Shown one piece after another: positions 34,296 to 45,835 of a DNA stretch of 64,000 bases; within the stretch, counting starts at the first letter, position 1, and each line of letters opens with the position of its first letter. The position numbers were made by a program, and so were the translations under genes. The stretch is from Acanthosoma haemorrhoidale (lineage: Eukaryota; Arthropoda; Insecta; Hemiptera; Acanthosomatidae), in assembly GCA_930367205.1 (NCBI GenBank), contig OV884012.1:56813239-56877238 (forward strand). The letters are read 5' to 3'. Below the pieces are notes generated by a model. That model was given only the letters and a program-made list of their open reading frames with translations. It was not told the origin of the DNA and did not search any database.

Positions 34296-37200
34296 ATGGT
34301 GGTGAGGCTGCTGCAAATTAATCTACACCACTGTATTGCAGCATGTGGTGTTCTGCAGCAGTATGTGAGAGGTAAGGATATTGATATTATTCTAATACAA
34401 GAACCTTACCTGTATAGGGCAGGATGGGGGGGCTGGCGATGCGTGGGTATGAGGTTATATCTGTACCCGAGCGTGCCAGAGCCTGTATCCTGCATAAGAG
34501 CAGTCTTAAAATGCTGCCTCTATGGCAATATTGTTCTAGAGATTTAGCAGCAGCTCAAATGGCCCTCAACGAGGGAAATCAAGGTGGGAGGTTGACGATT
34601 GCATCGGTCTACCTCCCATATGAAGAAAGAGTCCCGACCGAAGCACTTAGTAAGCTAACGGAAGGGACTGGCTTAAGGGGCGAGCTTATAGCATCGCTTG
34701 ACGCGAACGCTCACCATCAGCTCTGGGGGAGCAAGAACAACAACCAGAGAGGTGAGTGTTTAGTAGAGTACATAACTAGTAATGACCTAGACATTCTAAA
34801 CAGAGGCAATATTGCCACTTTTAACAACAGAATCAGATCTGAGGTCATTGACATAACCCTTAGCACACGTACTATAAGCCTAAGGGTTAAAGGCTGGCAC
34901 GTCTCTGAAGAAGAGTCATGCTCAGATCATAGATACATTAGATTTGATCTAAGTGGTAACATCACGTCTGAAGCTGTGTATAGGAATCCCAAACTTACAA
35001 ACTGGGAAACCTACTATACACAGCTTGAGGAGGAGGTCAAATGCTGTCCTAGAGTGGTGAGTAGCAACTGGCATTTGGAACATTTAAACTCAACATTGAC
35101 TGAGGCAATGATTAAGTGATACACTGATAATAACACTGTATGTAATGTTAGATCCAACAGGAACTGTCCCTGGTGGAACAATGAACTTGGCAAGTTAAGA
35201 GCTCTTACACGTAAACTCTTTAACGCGGCCAAAAGATCAGGCAGATGGGACACTTATAAACGTGCACTCACTGATTATCACAAAGAAGTCAGAAAGGCTA
35301 AAAGAAGGGCGTGGAAGAAATTTTGTAGCGAAATAAACGATACAACTTCCATGTTTAGAGTAAATAGGATCTTATCCAAGCAGTCTGACAGGGGAGTATT
35401 GGGCTCCGTCAGGGTGGGAGGGGGCTATACGGATTCTGAGGAAGGAACCCTCGGTGCCCTGGCGCGCGCACATTTTCCTGGCTGCGGACTGATGGATACG
35501 ATTAATAATGACCTTACCAACTGTGAACACACTAGTTGCAAGGGTAACTGGGCAGAAGCAAATAAAATTGTCAATTCTGCAAGAGTGGAGTGGGCAATTA
35601 ATTCTTTTGCTCCTTTCAAATCACCTGGTACTGATGGGATATTCCCAGCCTTGCTACAAAAAGGCCTACCAGTAATTAGGCCCCTTATACTTACCTTGTT
35701 AAGGGGAAGCTTGGCACTGAGCTATACTCCAGTAAGCTGGAGGATGGCAAAAGTGTGTTACATACCAAAACCTGGGAAAAAGTCCTATGACGAACCCAAG
35801 TCTTACAGACCAATACGTTTGACTTCATTTTTAATGAAGACCTTAGAAAAGGTCATAGACAGACATATTAGGGATGGAATACTGGTAGAACGACCGCTCC
35901 ATAGCGCTCAATTCGCATACCAGGCAGGAAAATCCTGTGAAATTGCTCTCCACCACCTGGTTTCCAGGATAGAGAGATCCCTAGTTCATAAAAAAATAAT
36001 GGCAGGCATCTTTGTTGATATAGAAGGTGCCTTTGATCGCACACCCTATAACACTATGGCATCAGCCTTAGAAAGAAAGGGGATTAGTTCCTTAGCCTCT
36101 AGCTGGATAAACACCATGCTAGAGAATAGGATTTTACAATCACAATTGGGACAAACCAAACTGTGGATGAAGCCAGTGGGAGGATGTCCACAGGGAGGGG
36201 TGTTATCTCCATTACTGTGGTGTTTGGTCGTTGACTCATTGTTAACAAACCTAAACTCTGCCGGGTTCTACGCACAGGGTTATGCTGATGACATTGCTGT
36301 GCTCATAGGGGGCAAGTTCTCAGAAACCATTTCTGAGTTGCTTTCCGCATCGATGGATCTTTTGAGGGATTGGTGTGAAAAGAATGGTTTAGGAATCAAT
36401 GCTCAGAAGATAAATCTCTGTATCTTCACTGACAAAAGAAATGCTATAGTTAGACCACCCTATATAGGGGGGACACAGGTAAGCATTTGTAGTGAGGTAA
36501 AGCATCTAGGGGTTACTCTGGATAGAAAATTGGACTGGTCTAAACACATCAGGAATACTACTATGAAGGCACTTCGATGCCTCTATGCATGTAAAAGGGC
36601 TGTGGGTAGGACCTGGGGACTACAACCCAGAATGTTATTCTGGCTATATACCGCAGCAGTTAGACCAATGGTGCTCTATGCCTCTATGGTGTGGTGGCAC
36701 AGAGGCAGTATTAGTAAAAATAGAACTTTGCTTGGCAAATTACAGAGGCTTTCATGTCTCATGATCACTGGTGCCATGAGTACAACTCCTACTGCTGCAA
36801 TGGAAGTCTTATTGAACTTGAATCCACTGCACATAGAAGTAGAAGCGCAAGCCTTGAACGTGGCTTACAGACTTGCGAAATCCGGAACAAGATCCAAAGT
36901 CATGACTCACATGCGACATGGGAACTTGTTCAGAAGAATTGATGAGGACGAGGTGCTGTCAATGCACTCTGACCTACAAGTTAAGAAACACACAGACGTT
37001 TTATACTGTGCGGAAAACACAAAGACCAAACCACATAAACTGTGTAATGGGATTAATTGCTATACAGACGGCTCACTAACAGAAAACGGATCAGGGGCCG
37101 GCATATGGAGGAAAGATAAACCAGAATCTGGGATTTCTATTCCTTTAGGTAGACACACCTCGGTCTTTCAGGCCGAAGTGATGGCGATCAATGTCTGTAC

Positions 37201-37861
37201 CCAAACCTTAATTGGGGAGGGTGTAAGAAACAGACTGATCACAATTTTCACGGATAGCCAGGCAGCCATTGGCGCCCTGAGAAGCTATACGACCAGATCT
37301 TATTTGGTTGAGGAGTGTAAAAACAACTTAAACACACTCTCGCTAGCCAATAAGGTTAGAATCGACTGGGTGCCAGGACACACAGGCAATGAGAAGGCAG
37401 ATGGCCTTGCAAGGGTGGGCTCAGAACAGACACCTCTTGCACCTGAACCCATATGTGGTATCAGCCTCAGCTACGCTAAAAGGCGTATAAAATTAGCTTT
37501 AGAGGACAAGGCAAGACTTTCTTGGAGAGAAACTAAGAAACAGGAACACTCGAAACTGTTTCTTAATGGACCCTGTAAGAGAAGAAGCTCAGCACTTCTA
37601 TCAATGGACAGGTGGACACTCAAAAGTGTGACAGGACTCTATACAGGTCACTGTCGGTTAAATAAACACCTCTTTAATTTGGGGATAGTGGGATCACCAA
37701 TCTGCAGATTCTGCAAGAAAGAGGGAGAAACGGCACGTCATATAATATGTGACTGTGATAACTTAGCTAGAAGGCGATACCTTCACTTTGGTAGTGATCG
37801 CATTGTAGACCCAATCAGTATCCTCAGATTTGCAAAGGCCGTGGGCCTGTCACATATATAG
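34296..37861 (+). pseudogene. LOA element ORF2 polyprotein, two disabling lesions
   Basis: The reading starts at the ATG at 34296 with VRLLQINLHHCIAA and IQEPYLY, an AP-type endonuclease N-terminus with its catalytic Glu. A 1-base loss in the G run at about 34425 (7 G) shifts the reading. The new frame continues with SLDANAHHQLWGS and CSDHRYIRF. A TGA stands in that frame at 35117-35119, and the same frame then runs open to 37861. So one frameshift and one stop interrupt about 1,190 codons. Domain order: endonuclease, reverse transcriptase, RNase H, CCHC finger. The product would nick DNA, prime and copy the element RNA and remove it. ORF1 and ORF2 are separated by two bases (TGATCATG), suggesting coupled re-initiation. 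A sequencing error in the G run is possible. Confidence 0.88.
35351..37861 (+). CDS. Uninterrupted part of LOA ORF2: reverse transcriptase, RNase H, zinc finger
   Basis: 836 codons from the ATG at 35351; the frame is in fact open from 35120, so this Met is internal. RT: FKSPGTDGIFPALLQ (89-103), SYRPIRLTSF (151-160), FAYQAGKS (188-195), VDIEGAFDR (222-230), GGCPQGGVLSP (277-287), catalytic YADD (311-314), LGVTLDRKLDW (386-396). RNase H: YTDGS with Asp573, QAE with Glu609, TDSQAA with Asp635 and GNEKADGLA with Asp684, so all four acidic catalytic residues are present. C-terminal finger: Cys785, Cys788, His797, Cys802. The presence of RNase H separates this from Jockey. All catalytic residues I can check are intact. 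Confidence 0.9.
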   Translation: MFRVNRILSKQSDRGVLGSVRVGGGYTDSEEGTLGALARAHFPGCGLMDTINNDLTNCEHTSCKGNWAEANKIVNSARVEWAINSFAPFKSPGTDGIFPALLQKGLPVIRPLILTLLRGSLALSYTPVSWRMAKVCYIPKPGKKSYDEPKSYRPIRLTSFLMKTLEKVIDRHIRDGILVERPLHSAQFAYQAGKSCEIALHHLVSRIERSLVHKKIMAGIFVDIEGAFDRTPYNTMASALERKGISSLASSWINTMLENRILQSQLGQTKLWMKPVGGCPQGGVLSPLLWCLVVDSLLTNLNSAGFYAQGYADDIAVLIGGKFSETISELLSASMDLLRDWCEKNGLGINAQKINLCIFTDKRNAIVRPPYIGGTQVSICSEVKHLGVTLDRKLDWSKHIRNTTMKALRCLYACKRAVGRTWGLQPRMLFWLYTAAVRPMVLYASMVWWHRGSISKNRTLLGKLQRLSCLMITGAMSTTPTAAMEVLLNLNPLHIEVEAQALNVAYRLAKSGTRSKVMTHMRHGNLFRRIDEDEVLSMHSDLQVKKHTDVLYCAENTKTKPHKLCNGINCYTDGSLTENGSGAGIWRKDKPESGISIPLGRHTSVFQAEVMAINVCTQTLIGEGVRNRLITIFTDSQAAIGALRSYTTRSYLVEECKNNLNTLSLANKVRIDWVPGHTGNEKADGLARVGSEQTPLAPEPICGISLSYAKRRIKLALEDKARLSWRETKKQEHSKLFLNGPCKRRSSALLSMDRWTLKSVTGLYTGHCRLNKHLFNLGIVGSPICRFCKKEGETARHIICDCDNLARRRYLHFGSDRIVDPISILRFAKAVGLSHI

Positions 37862-37925
37862 GACAGGGACATGGACGGCGCACAATAGGTCTCAGTGAGG
37901 CCGCGGTGCACAAATGCCGGAACAA

Positions 37926-37947
37926 ATAATAATAATAATAATAATAA
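37926..37947 (+). repeat. (AAT)n tail of the LOA element
   Basis: About seven AAT units follow a 3' untranslated part of some 60 bp. Simple-repeat tails instead of poly(A) are common in I/LOA-type elements. Confidence 0.85.
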
Positions 37948-38039
37948 TAGTCCCCAGAGAATAAGATCAAAGGAATTAAATTCCAAGTTAATTTCCAATG
38001 AATGGCCAAGGGCAGAATTCGTCATTTAAGTATAATAGA
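37948..38039. repeat. 92-bp target duplication of the LOA element, right copy
   Basis: Matches 33060-33151 at every base I compared. Sequences outside the pair diverge at once: the left copy is followed by the element start GGTATAATG, the right copy by AGAAACAAAG. Confidence 0.9.
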
Positions 38040-41000
38040 AGAAACAAAGTCGCGTTGGCCCTTCTAAGAAGCGGACACATCTTACTGGTCATCCAATATT
38101 TAATGTTCAAAGAAACCCAGCTTTCCTGTAGTCCCAAGCGTACAATTTGGCATGTTTTGTTGTGAATTTTGAATTAAGTTTTGGAGTGAAGGAGAACTAA
38201 AAACAAATGATATTTCCTCAACTCATCATTATTACAAACATCTTAAGCCTTTGAAAACACTAACTAGCAGGATACCTCTCAGGAAAAATCTCGGGGTAAC
38301 GGGGAATTGAAGCGAAATTCCTGATTGTAGTACCTTCGTACTGAAGAACTGAATATCACATTTGAACTTACGACGAATATGCCATAATTTTAGGGGGGTT
38401 TCTGTCAATAAAGACAATTAAACGGATAAAAGAAAAAAAATTTAATATAATCATTGAATAGAAAAGCAGGCCAGATTAAATCAGGCGTTGTTCGACAAAA
38501 TACAAGAATAAACTACTCAAACCACTCGGTACGGAGTGAATTTATCGTCGTTTAACAAGTTACAATCAAATCCAGATGTGTAACTCCCAAGACGTGAACT
38601 CAATTTCTTAGTCTAGATACTAGTCTTGTAAGTTTCTAACAGACGAGAGAAACCCTTAACTATCATGCGTTCAATAGGGGCTGAGCCTAAAAACAAAGAA
38701 GATAATTAACCCTTTTGAATCTAGAAGCCCTTAAAGCATTAGCTCCAGTAACGGACTAATTTATAAATAGGGGGTGACGTACCAAGCACATCTGCCAAAA
38801 AACTATTTTCCAGAAACAAACATCCATTAATTAGGGGAAAACCATATCATTAATCAAGAAAGGAGATTTTCATATACAGTGCAACTTTCCGCAAAATCAG
38901 GCCACTGTGGGGTGGATGAGGTTTTTCCTACTAATTAATACTGGCTGGTACACGCTATTTCACTCTCGTTTGTTTTAGCCACACCTGGAATATCATTTTT
39001 TCCCCTTGAGAACTTAATCAGTAAGTTATTTATTCAAAACCCGATAGCTCGTGTTTTGAGAGGAATATTCTAATCTAGGTAATAAAAAGTTAAGGCAATT
39101 TACGTATAAAGGACCTGTTTCAAGTTATTAAGTCAAATAAAAGTAATTGAAAACAGAATAGTGTGTGTATTTATACAAAAATGTGTAGGAAGAAAAATGA
39201 GCCACATTTGTTATGACTGTTTATATTTGGCAGCGAGGTTCTACTATTTCGTATTTACTCGACAGACTAGTCTAGACATGATTATTCCTAGAGTGGATGC
39301 GTGTTGATCAAATTCCTCTGTGATGCACTGAACAGTACATAAGATGTTTAAAGCTGTACACGGGGTAAAATGGCAGATGGATGGAGGTAGAGAAGAGTCT
39401 AGAAGTAGAGGGTGTTTTAGTTACAAGTTCTGATTCGTGAAAAATCTGTAATGGAAAGTTCACAGGGTGGTTTCTGGAATCAACCTTAAATCGAAGTAGG
39501 AAGTTTTATGCGTGAGGATCAATTTATGTACGATACAACTACACTACGATACTATACGAACTACACTACGATGACCGTGTAAGGTAGTTCAATTTAATGT
39601 AATATAGTGTGTTCGATGTGTCAGAAATACATATTAAATGCACGCAGTCGTAACTCTGCAGCATACTCTGAACTTTGAAAAAAAAAAAAGAAAAAAAAGT
39701 ATTCACTTGTAATACTGTCAAAAAAAAAGGTACTGGCAGGATCGTAATTTAATCCAAAAACCCCCAAAACTCCAGTCAGACTTCAATAAATAGAGCAGAG
39801 ATCCTCCCAATACTAATTCTCGTTGGACAAACTCACCCTGACTACAAGCAACGTACAGTCAGCGCGGTCACGGAAAGTTGACATCATGACACAATCTAAT
39901 ACCTAATTTAAGTTACCGAGTGCTAGTTCACCTATGTTACGGCATTTTATCAGTTAGCTAACTTAGTTGTTACGGCTTCGGACTGGATATTGTGGAGGTT
40001 CAGGATTTGAGTCCCAAACCTACATGTTTATTTTTTTACCTGGCTAATAACTATAGTTGATTCCGCATTTGAATACGGGAGAGATGTTGTGGGTTCGGTT
40101 ATCTAATCTGCCAACTTTTTCTGACAGATAATCATTGTAACAGTATTATTGTAATTAACATGATTGATAGTAGTATTGAGAACTATACCTTAACGGAAAT
40201 GTTTTAGAATATTCACTTTTACAATAGTTTCTTAAAAGTTTATCGGTTATTGTTTTACTAGAACTTTGGACGCAAGATCATGACAGATTTTACTCCTTTG
40301 GAAGTGAGATGTGGGTACAGGCCTGAATTGAAAAAAAAAAGTTGGGCTAACAACGGGTACTTTTTGGAGTTAAATTGACTAGTTATGAATCATTAGCAAG
40401 GGGCCTAAGTTTTGGTGAATGTTATATTTCGAACAATTATTTAAGTGAAAATAAAAACTAAAGTACATTTTGATAATACCTTAGTTTAATCATTTCACTA
40501 AGGAAAATACAGTGATCGCTCATGCTCTTGATGCTGTCACTGGTGAGTATGATGAAAGATCATCCATTATGAGAGCTACCGGGATCGCTAGGGAGTTCAC
40601 ATCTCGTTGGGTCCTTATCGCACCAACCAAACTGTTTCTATTCATTGATTTAAATTCTTTTGTTTTTGTATTCACTTTCAATTACCACTCGAATATGATA
40701 TTTAGTAACATCCTTATTATTGGCTAACATTTTTCTAGGCCTTATTACAATCGCATAATTTAATGTAAGTTACGGATGCGACACCATAGCAAGGTGATTA
40801 TTCTCTTTGAATGTAGTTCATTTCCTAACCACAGGTCGTAAAATGTAAAACGGTTCACAGCTTTGTGTTGTCTCCACAGAATAAAATGTTTTTGTATAGA
40901 TCTATATATACTTTAGATCGTTAGAGAACTAAAAAAGTTATTCAAACTAAATAACCAGCTTATATTTTTTTTGTTTAGTTCTTATATTATGATAGTCAAA

Positions 41001-42930
41001 TGTAAATTAAAAATAACTAACATACCAATGAAAAATGAACTTATGAAGTTTTCTAGTGTGTGGAGCACTTATAAATAAAATCCCTAGAGTAAATTGATAG
41101 AATTTTTAGGCTATATATTATGATAATTTAATATGGCTCTAAATGGGAACATTTATGCATTAGTCTAGCGTTTAACCACAAAAATTGCACATCAAAACTG
41201 CAGATTAATAGCTAAGTGATCACGTTGCATTTGGAGAGGCAATCACTAAGTATGAAGCAATTTCTGCATTAACCAGCCAGAGTTGCCTAACTGCCAAATT
41301 TTGATTCGTGTAGAAGGCATTAGGAGGATTGTGGCTAAGTCCTCCCTGGTAAATTATACCTACTTCCACTTAGAGGACATCTGGTGGCTGTAGGACCCCC
41401 TGACTCTGGATCGCCGACACGCGAGTGATTGCTATTGCCAACTGTGATTGATGAAATTGGAATTCAATTCTCCAATATCTGTGATTGAATGCCGCCCGCA
41501 ACCCCTGTTATCTCCTTCTCAATCGCTTAAATAACTTTAGCGAACTCAAATTTATGTCGTCAGCTTGTAGAGTACTCCGGCTCACTACAGACGACACTTC
41601 TAATCACCTGAGAGAATTTCTTGTTCTCAACAAGAAGTGAACAAGTTAACTTATAGAATAATTACAATAAACTATTTCTTCTCTGGTAAGAGCTCCTTTT
41701 ACAGATACATCTGTTTTTAACCAGATCTGAAATGACGAAATGACTGTTAAAAGGAAGTCAGGAAGACGTAGAACAGTGTGAATGTAGTTTATAATTCCTG
41801 ATCGAGGGTATTCAGCTTTTTAGCACTTTTCATAATCTAGGAGGGCTGCGGATAACACGACCATGTTTCTTACATCAGTTAATCGCTTAACCTTCATATT
41901 TTATCATCTTGACTTATTTAATAGATTCAGTTGAAAAACATGTCACTTTGACGAGCACTTCACTAGGAAACTGGCCACGATATAAATTACAATTTTAAAG
42001 TTGTCCATGTTAAACTTCTCCTGAGGTGTTAGCTATCAAATTAATCCATTTTTGATGCTTTATCAGCTTGCTAAAGAAATTTCTTAGTGGCCCATGTGAC
42101 TAGTTCAATAATGACACTTCTTAAACTCAAATGTTCACCAACCAATGGCGTTCACAAGAGGGGAGAGGCAGGGGAATATCTACTTCTTCTCCGAAATTTA
42201 TGAAAAAATATGTTATAATTAATAATCAATGTACGTAATCATAAAGCATTAAAACAACGTAAATAGTAAACAGTAGGTGACCGTGTTTAAATAAAGCCAT
42301 TATAATCATCAGTGCTTACCTTATTTGTATTAGCCCCCCCCCCACCGACAAAAAAATTATGCTTACGGCACTGTCGCCGGCGAATAAATATTAAAGATCA
42401 CATTAAAGTTAATATATTGGAATTGGAAATGGGCTTTGTCTTTCTCAGATATAAAGATAAAAGATAAGATGATCGTGCAACTAGAGATTAACCGGTCATC
42501 GACTTACTGTCAAGCTTGGAACCATAGTGTATACCGATAAAGATTTCAGAAAGAGAAACCGGAAAGATTGCGATGATGTTTAGCACTTTAAGATATAATT
42601 CATGATGTAGTATGAGTCGAAATTAAAGTTGTATTCATTTTTACACATTTCATGTAGTATATATCACTTACTTACTGGATTTGTCGACAAGGCCGTAATA
42701 GCTTTTTTCAAATAAACACGGTACTGAGTGGCAACGGATTTAAAATATCTACGTGAACGGTTGTTCGTCTTAAAGGGTTAACAAGTCAGAGGCTGATTAA
42801 TGAGTCAAAGCGACCGCGAGAGAACACGAGGGATCCAACCCCCTGATTAGACTGAAGGGCGGAGGGCGTGGGGGACCGTAAGGGACGTGCCGTGGCAAAG
42901 GGTGGCTGTCCGTATGAGCTAGTTCATCTA
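38040..42930. other. No protein gene seen; one tRNA-like stretch
   Basis: AT-rich sequence with short frames. The 71-codon frame at 40512-40727 has an unrecognised first half (YDERSSIMRATG...). I cannot assign it. A GC-rich patch at 42790-42930 precedes the hAT end. Confidence 0.4.
39954..40022 (+). other. tRNA-like sequence, probably SINE-derived or decayed
   Basis: It reads like the central part of a tRNA: an A-box-like TTAGCTAACTTAGTTG near 39955, a GGCTTCGGACTGGATATTG anticodon-arm-like stretch, and a B-box-like GGATTTGAGTCCC near 40003. The anticodon stem does not pair properly and no clean acceptor stem is seen. It is more likely a relic of a tRNA-derived SINE than a working tRNA. No poly(A) end was identified. 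Confidence 0.4.
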
Positions 42931-42933
42931 TTC

Positions 42934-43440
42934 CAGGGGCGGCCGGCTAACCTTTTTCGGTCTTGGGGCTCAATCGTGGTTTAGCCAACACGGGGAGGGT
43001 CCCCCCCCACACACGCAACTTAAAAAAGGTACTTTACACACCGTTGAACAACTTATATTTTCTATGCATATTCAATATTTTTAAATACAAACAATCAGAA
43101 AACGATATGAACAATGAAAACAACTTAATATTCAATGAATGAATCAGGGAGTATAGCAATTGAAAAACGAGTGTAGGTAAAATGCGAACCCCGGTTTTTC
43201 AAATCAATCGTACCTTCATAGAATCATAGCTACAGCTCAATGTGGAGCATCTAATTGTTTATTATTTACCGATAGCTCAATGTTGGACGACTCCGCTGTT
43301 GAAACCTATCTAAATAAATCTTTGAAGTGAATGTCGGTTAATGACACCCTATTGTCATTTTTTATAAAGTTAATCATTGAGAACGATTGTTCACATCGAT
43401 ATGTTGAATCAAAACTACAATCATGTCAGAGCTAAACGTC
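42934..43440 (-). pseudogene. hAT transposon remnant: transposase C-terminus and one terminal repeat
   Basis: Minus strand about 43425-43310 reads STYRCEQSFSMINFIKNDNR followed by SLTDIHFKDLFR. This fits the hAT dimerisation domain pattern (STYxCEQxFSxMxFIKxxxRxxLTDEHLxxLLR) of the ZBED/GTF2I-repeat-like transposases. In-frame stops follow in the tail. At 42934 the sequence CAGGGGCGGCCGGCTAACCT, followed by a T run, looks like a hAT (Charlie-type) terminal inverted repeat. The opposite end and the catalytic RNase-H-like region are not found, so the copy is truncated. Confidence 0.72.
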
Positions 43441-43599
43441 GTAACAGAGGGAATTCTTCGTTTTTTTATGAACTTCCAAAAATATAGATTCATTTTTAGT
43501 TGTCAGCAAGCTTTTATTTAAGAAAGATTTGTCGGTAAATTAATTCCAGGACCATAATGCTGCAGTTTACTGTCGTTTATTGCGAAGCGGTCGATCAAA

Positions 43600-45504
43600 A
43601 TAACACATAAGCATTTTTCTCCCTCAAAGCCAGCAAATCTGGTTTTGAAGGATTAAATTACAGATGAATGTTTGATTTTTGTTTTTCGTAGTCAGGACCC
43701 ACTTCCGTTTGACCAGCGTGTTCTTGCATGCAAGGACAATTATACCATAATCAATCACATTGAGGACAAGCTTTGCCTCTAGCGATGGAACATGAGACAT
43801 TAGTATTGGTAAAAGAATAGATTTACCTACCAATCGATTGTACAGGTTTAAATGTACATATCACAGGTCTTCAAGGAGCAGACAGAAGTGAGAATGCTCT
43901 TATAGATAACTTAAGACACCATTTCGTAGTTTCAAAAACCTTATCAAAACTTACTTCTTGTAAAACAACATCCCAACAGAGAACTACTTATCCATGTTAC
44001 TCAATGTCTTATTCGAATATTCCCCATAATTTCCTGTGATAAATGGCACAACCCGAACAGCCGATCACTGGCTTTTAGACAGAAGATAATTCCAGTTCAT
44101 TGGTACAACGCGCTTCCTGGTGACTAATACAGCGATATTTTAGGAAAGATATTTTCCAATAGTGCAATATAACCCTGGTTTTGACCAACCATAGGAGCAA
44201 TGACATTGAATAAATCCCATTACTTGTCTTAGGAATATTAATTTCTTCTCGGATAACGACTTTTCCATTTTCGCAATGAAATCCGGTATCAAGCAAGAAC
44301 CAACTGGATACTTGGAACCAAAATCACTTATTATTATTTTAATATCCTTATTATTATTTAAAAATTCATAATTTATCAATTGATCCAGAGTCATAAAGAC
44401 CAATAGCTAGATTTCGATTAGCTTGAATTTTCATTTTAATAAGTGGGAGGACTACACGTTTTTTGCCCCTTCAGACCTTGCTATCATACCTTGAACTTCT
44501 CCATTGTTTGTAATCTTAATATTCTCATTTTTTTTTTTTCAATTGTTTATCTTTTAAACGACACAAACTCTCTAAATGAAATCTATTTTGAAAACCTAAT
44601 TTTTCACATATTGTACATGGTTTTTTCTCGCTTGAACATGTTTGTGTTTCTTTCTTTTTTTTTCTGTCATTTAACTTACCAAATTGTTTTAATTTTGCTA
44701 TTAAATTTTCCATGCTTACAATAGACTTTCTTTCTAATTTATTTTGTATAAAATTTGGTAAGTTAATTACAATCAGGTTAATTTAAGTATTTAGTGAGAT
44801 AGTTTCATCTATTTCTAACAATAAACTTCTTTTCTTTAATTCATATTCTAGCAGGGAACCATTTAAATACTTAAAATTATATGCATATGCTATATCGGTC
44901 CAGGACTGTGCTGAGAAGGTTTCAATAAAGGAATTATTCCAAGCTTCCCAATTAAACATTGCGTTCTGTTTCCAGAATACATTATACCAATCTAATGCAG
45001 ACTTTTCTAAGAATAATCTTATAGCTTCTGCATATTTGTCTTGAGTAATCCCCACTCTAGCACACTCCTGAACGAATAAATTTAGCCATACATTAGCATT
45101 TAAATTTTCACCATTAAATTTTTCAATAACCATATCTTTAACCTGAGAACACATATGTTTTTCTACGGTACCTGTTATAGCATTGCTTGTGTTAGGTATA
45201 ACCTCTTCTAAATATTCATCATAAATGTTACATTACCTTCTACATCCAAATAAATCTCACAGAGCTCTTCAGTCATTGTCAGCACTATTTTTCGAAATTT
45301 GTTTCGAATTCTCAAACTCTTAACCACATTCTTCACTACTGTAGTATCAAAAAGTTGTTTATGCTGAGCGCTAGACTGTTTATCTTTTGGAAATATAAAA
45401 GTTTCCGTTTGGCCAACCAGCTGAATCGTCGTAACTTCCACTACAGTGCTTTTAGAATCTTCACCAGCTTCTGAGATGAAATGAAATTTCGCGTTTGTCT
45501 CCAT
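43600..45504 (-). mobile_element. Decayed LTR retrotransposon, gag and protease region (family H)
   Basis: On the minus strand the order is: an N-terminal frame (45504-45208), gag (45154-44783), a Cys/His motif (about 44650-44580), then a protease-like stretch near 44420-44370 reading IGLYDSGSI, where the DSG loop of an aspartic protease is plausible. Further frames at 44403-43624 are broken. RT, RNase H and integrase are not recognised. The LTR at 45836-46468 lies upstream in the right orientation and could be its 5' LTR. A primer-binding site is not convincing. Confidence 0.6.
44525..45504 (-). pseudogene. Retrotransposon gag, frameshifted
   Basis: The first frame (45504-45208, 98 codons) begins METNAKFHFISEAG and has no known motif. 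Near 45225 the reading must shift to IYDEYLEEVIPN and on to the 123-codon frame 45154-44783. That frame has the tryptophan-rich gag pattern NVWLNLFVQECARVGI, AIRLFLEKSALDWYNVFW and WNNSFIETFS. A third frame (44713-44525) has CTICEKLGFQNRFHLESLC, a CCHC-like knuckle with unusual spacing. Gag would coat the element RNA. It is not functional here because of the frameshifts. Confidence 0.65.
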
Positions 45505-45835
45505 TTGTATTGATTTGTAAGTTTCGAATTCAGAAACTTAAAGGAGGTGGAGGTTGTCAGGTTATAAATCGGACACTTGCAGATGTAGTTTAGAACTGAA
45601 ATATTAAACATAAGTGCACATTAGCTCGCGCTACAAATATTACAATAAACAAATAAAACTTAAAACTAACCTGAATCAATATAATTGCCGATAATAAGCC
45701 TTGATCATTGTCTTAACATTGTACAGCTCTTATATCGCAGGTTACACAGCTTGGAGCGATACTAGCGAGCTCTGTAGGGACATCTAGCATATGTCCCGAA
45801 GTTTGGTGGTAACGTTCAAACTTACATGTATATAT

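Larger units (their letters stand above)
33152..37947 (+). mobile_element. LOA-clade non-LTR retrotransposon, apparently full length
   Basis: 4.8 kb on the plus strand, with a short 5' leader (33152-33192), ORF1, ORF2 and an (AAT)n tail, enclosed by a perfect 92-bp duplication. The clade call rests on ORF2 architecture (endonuclease, RT, RNase H, C-terminal CCHC finger) and on RT sequence such as GGCPQGGVLSPLLW and YADDIAVL. Its coding part is clearly more GC-rich than the surroundings, especially ORF1. Two lesions in ORF2 (a frameshift and a stop) are the only breaks I can see, and the flanking duplication is still perfect, so the insertion looks young. Only one copy is present in this window. 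Confidence 0.9.

Noticed and set aside
33972..34316. Proline-rich minus-strand frames of 95 and 114 codons
   Set aside because: Shadows of the GC-rich end of LOA ORF1.
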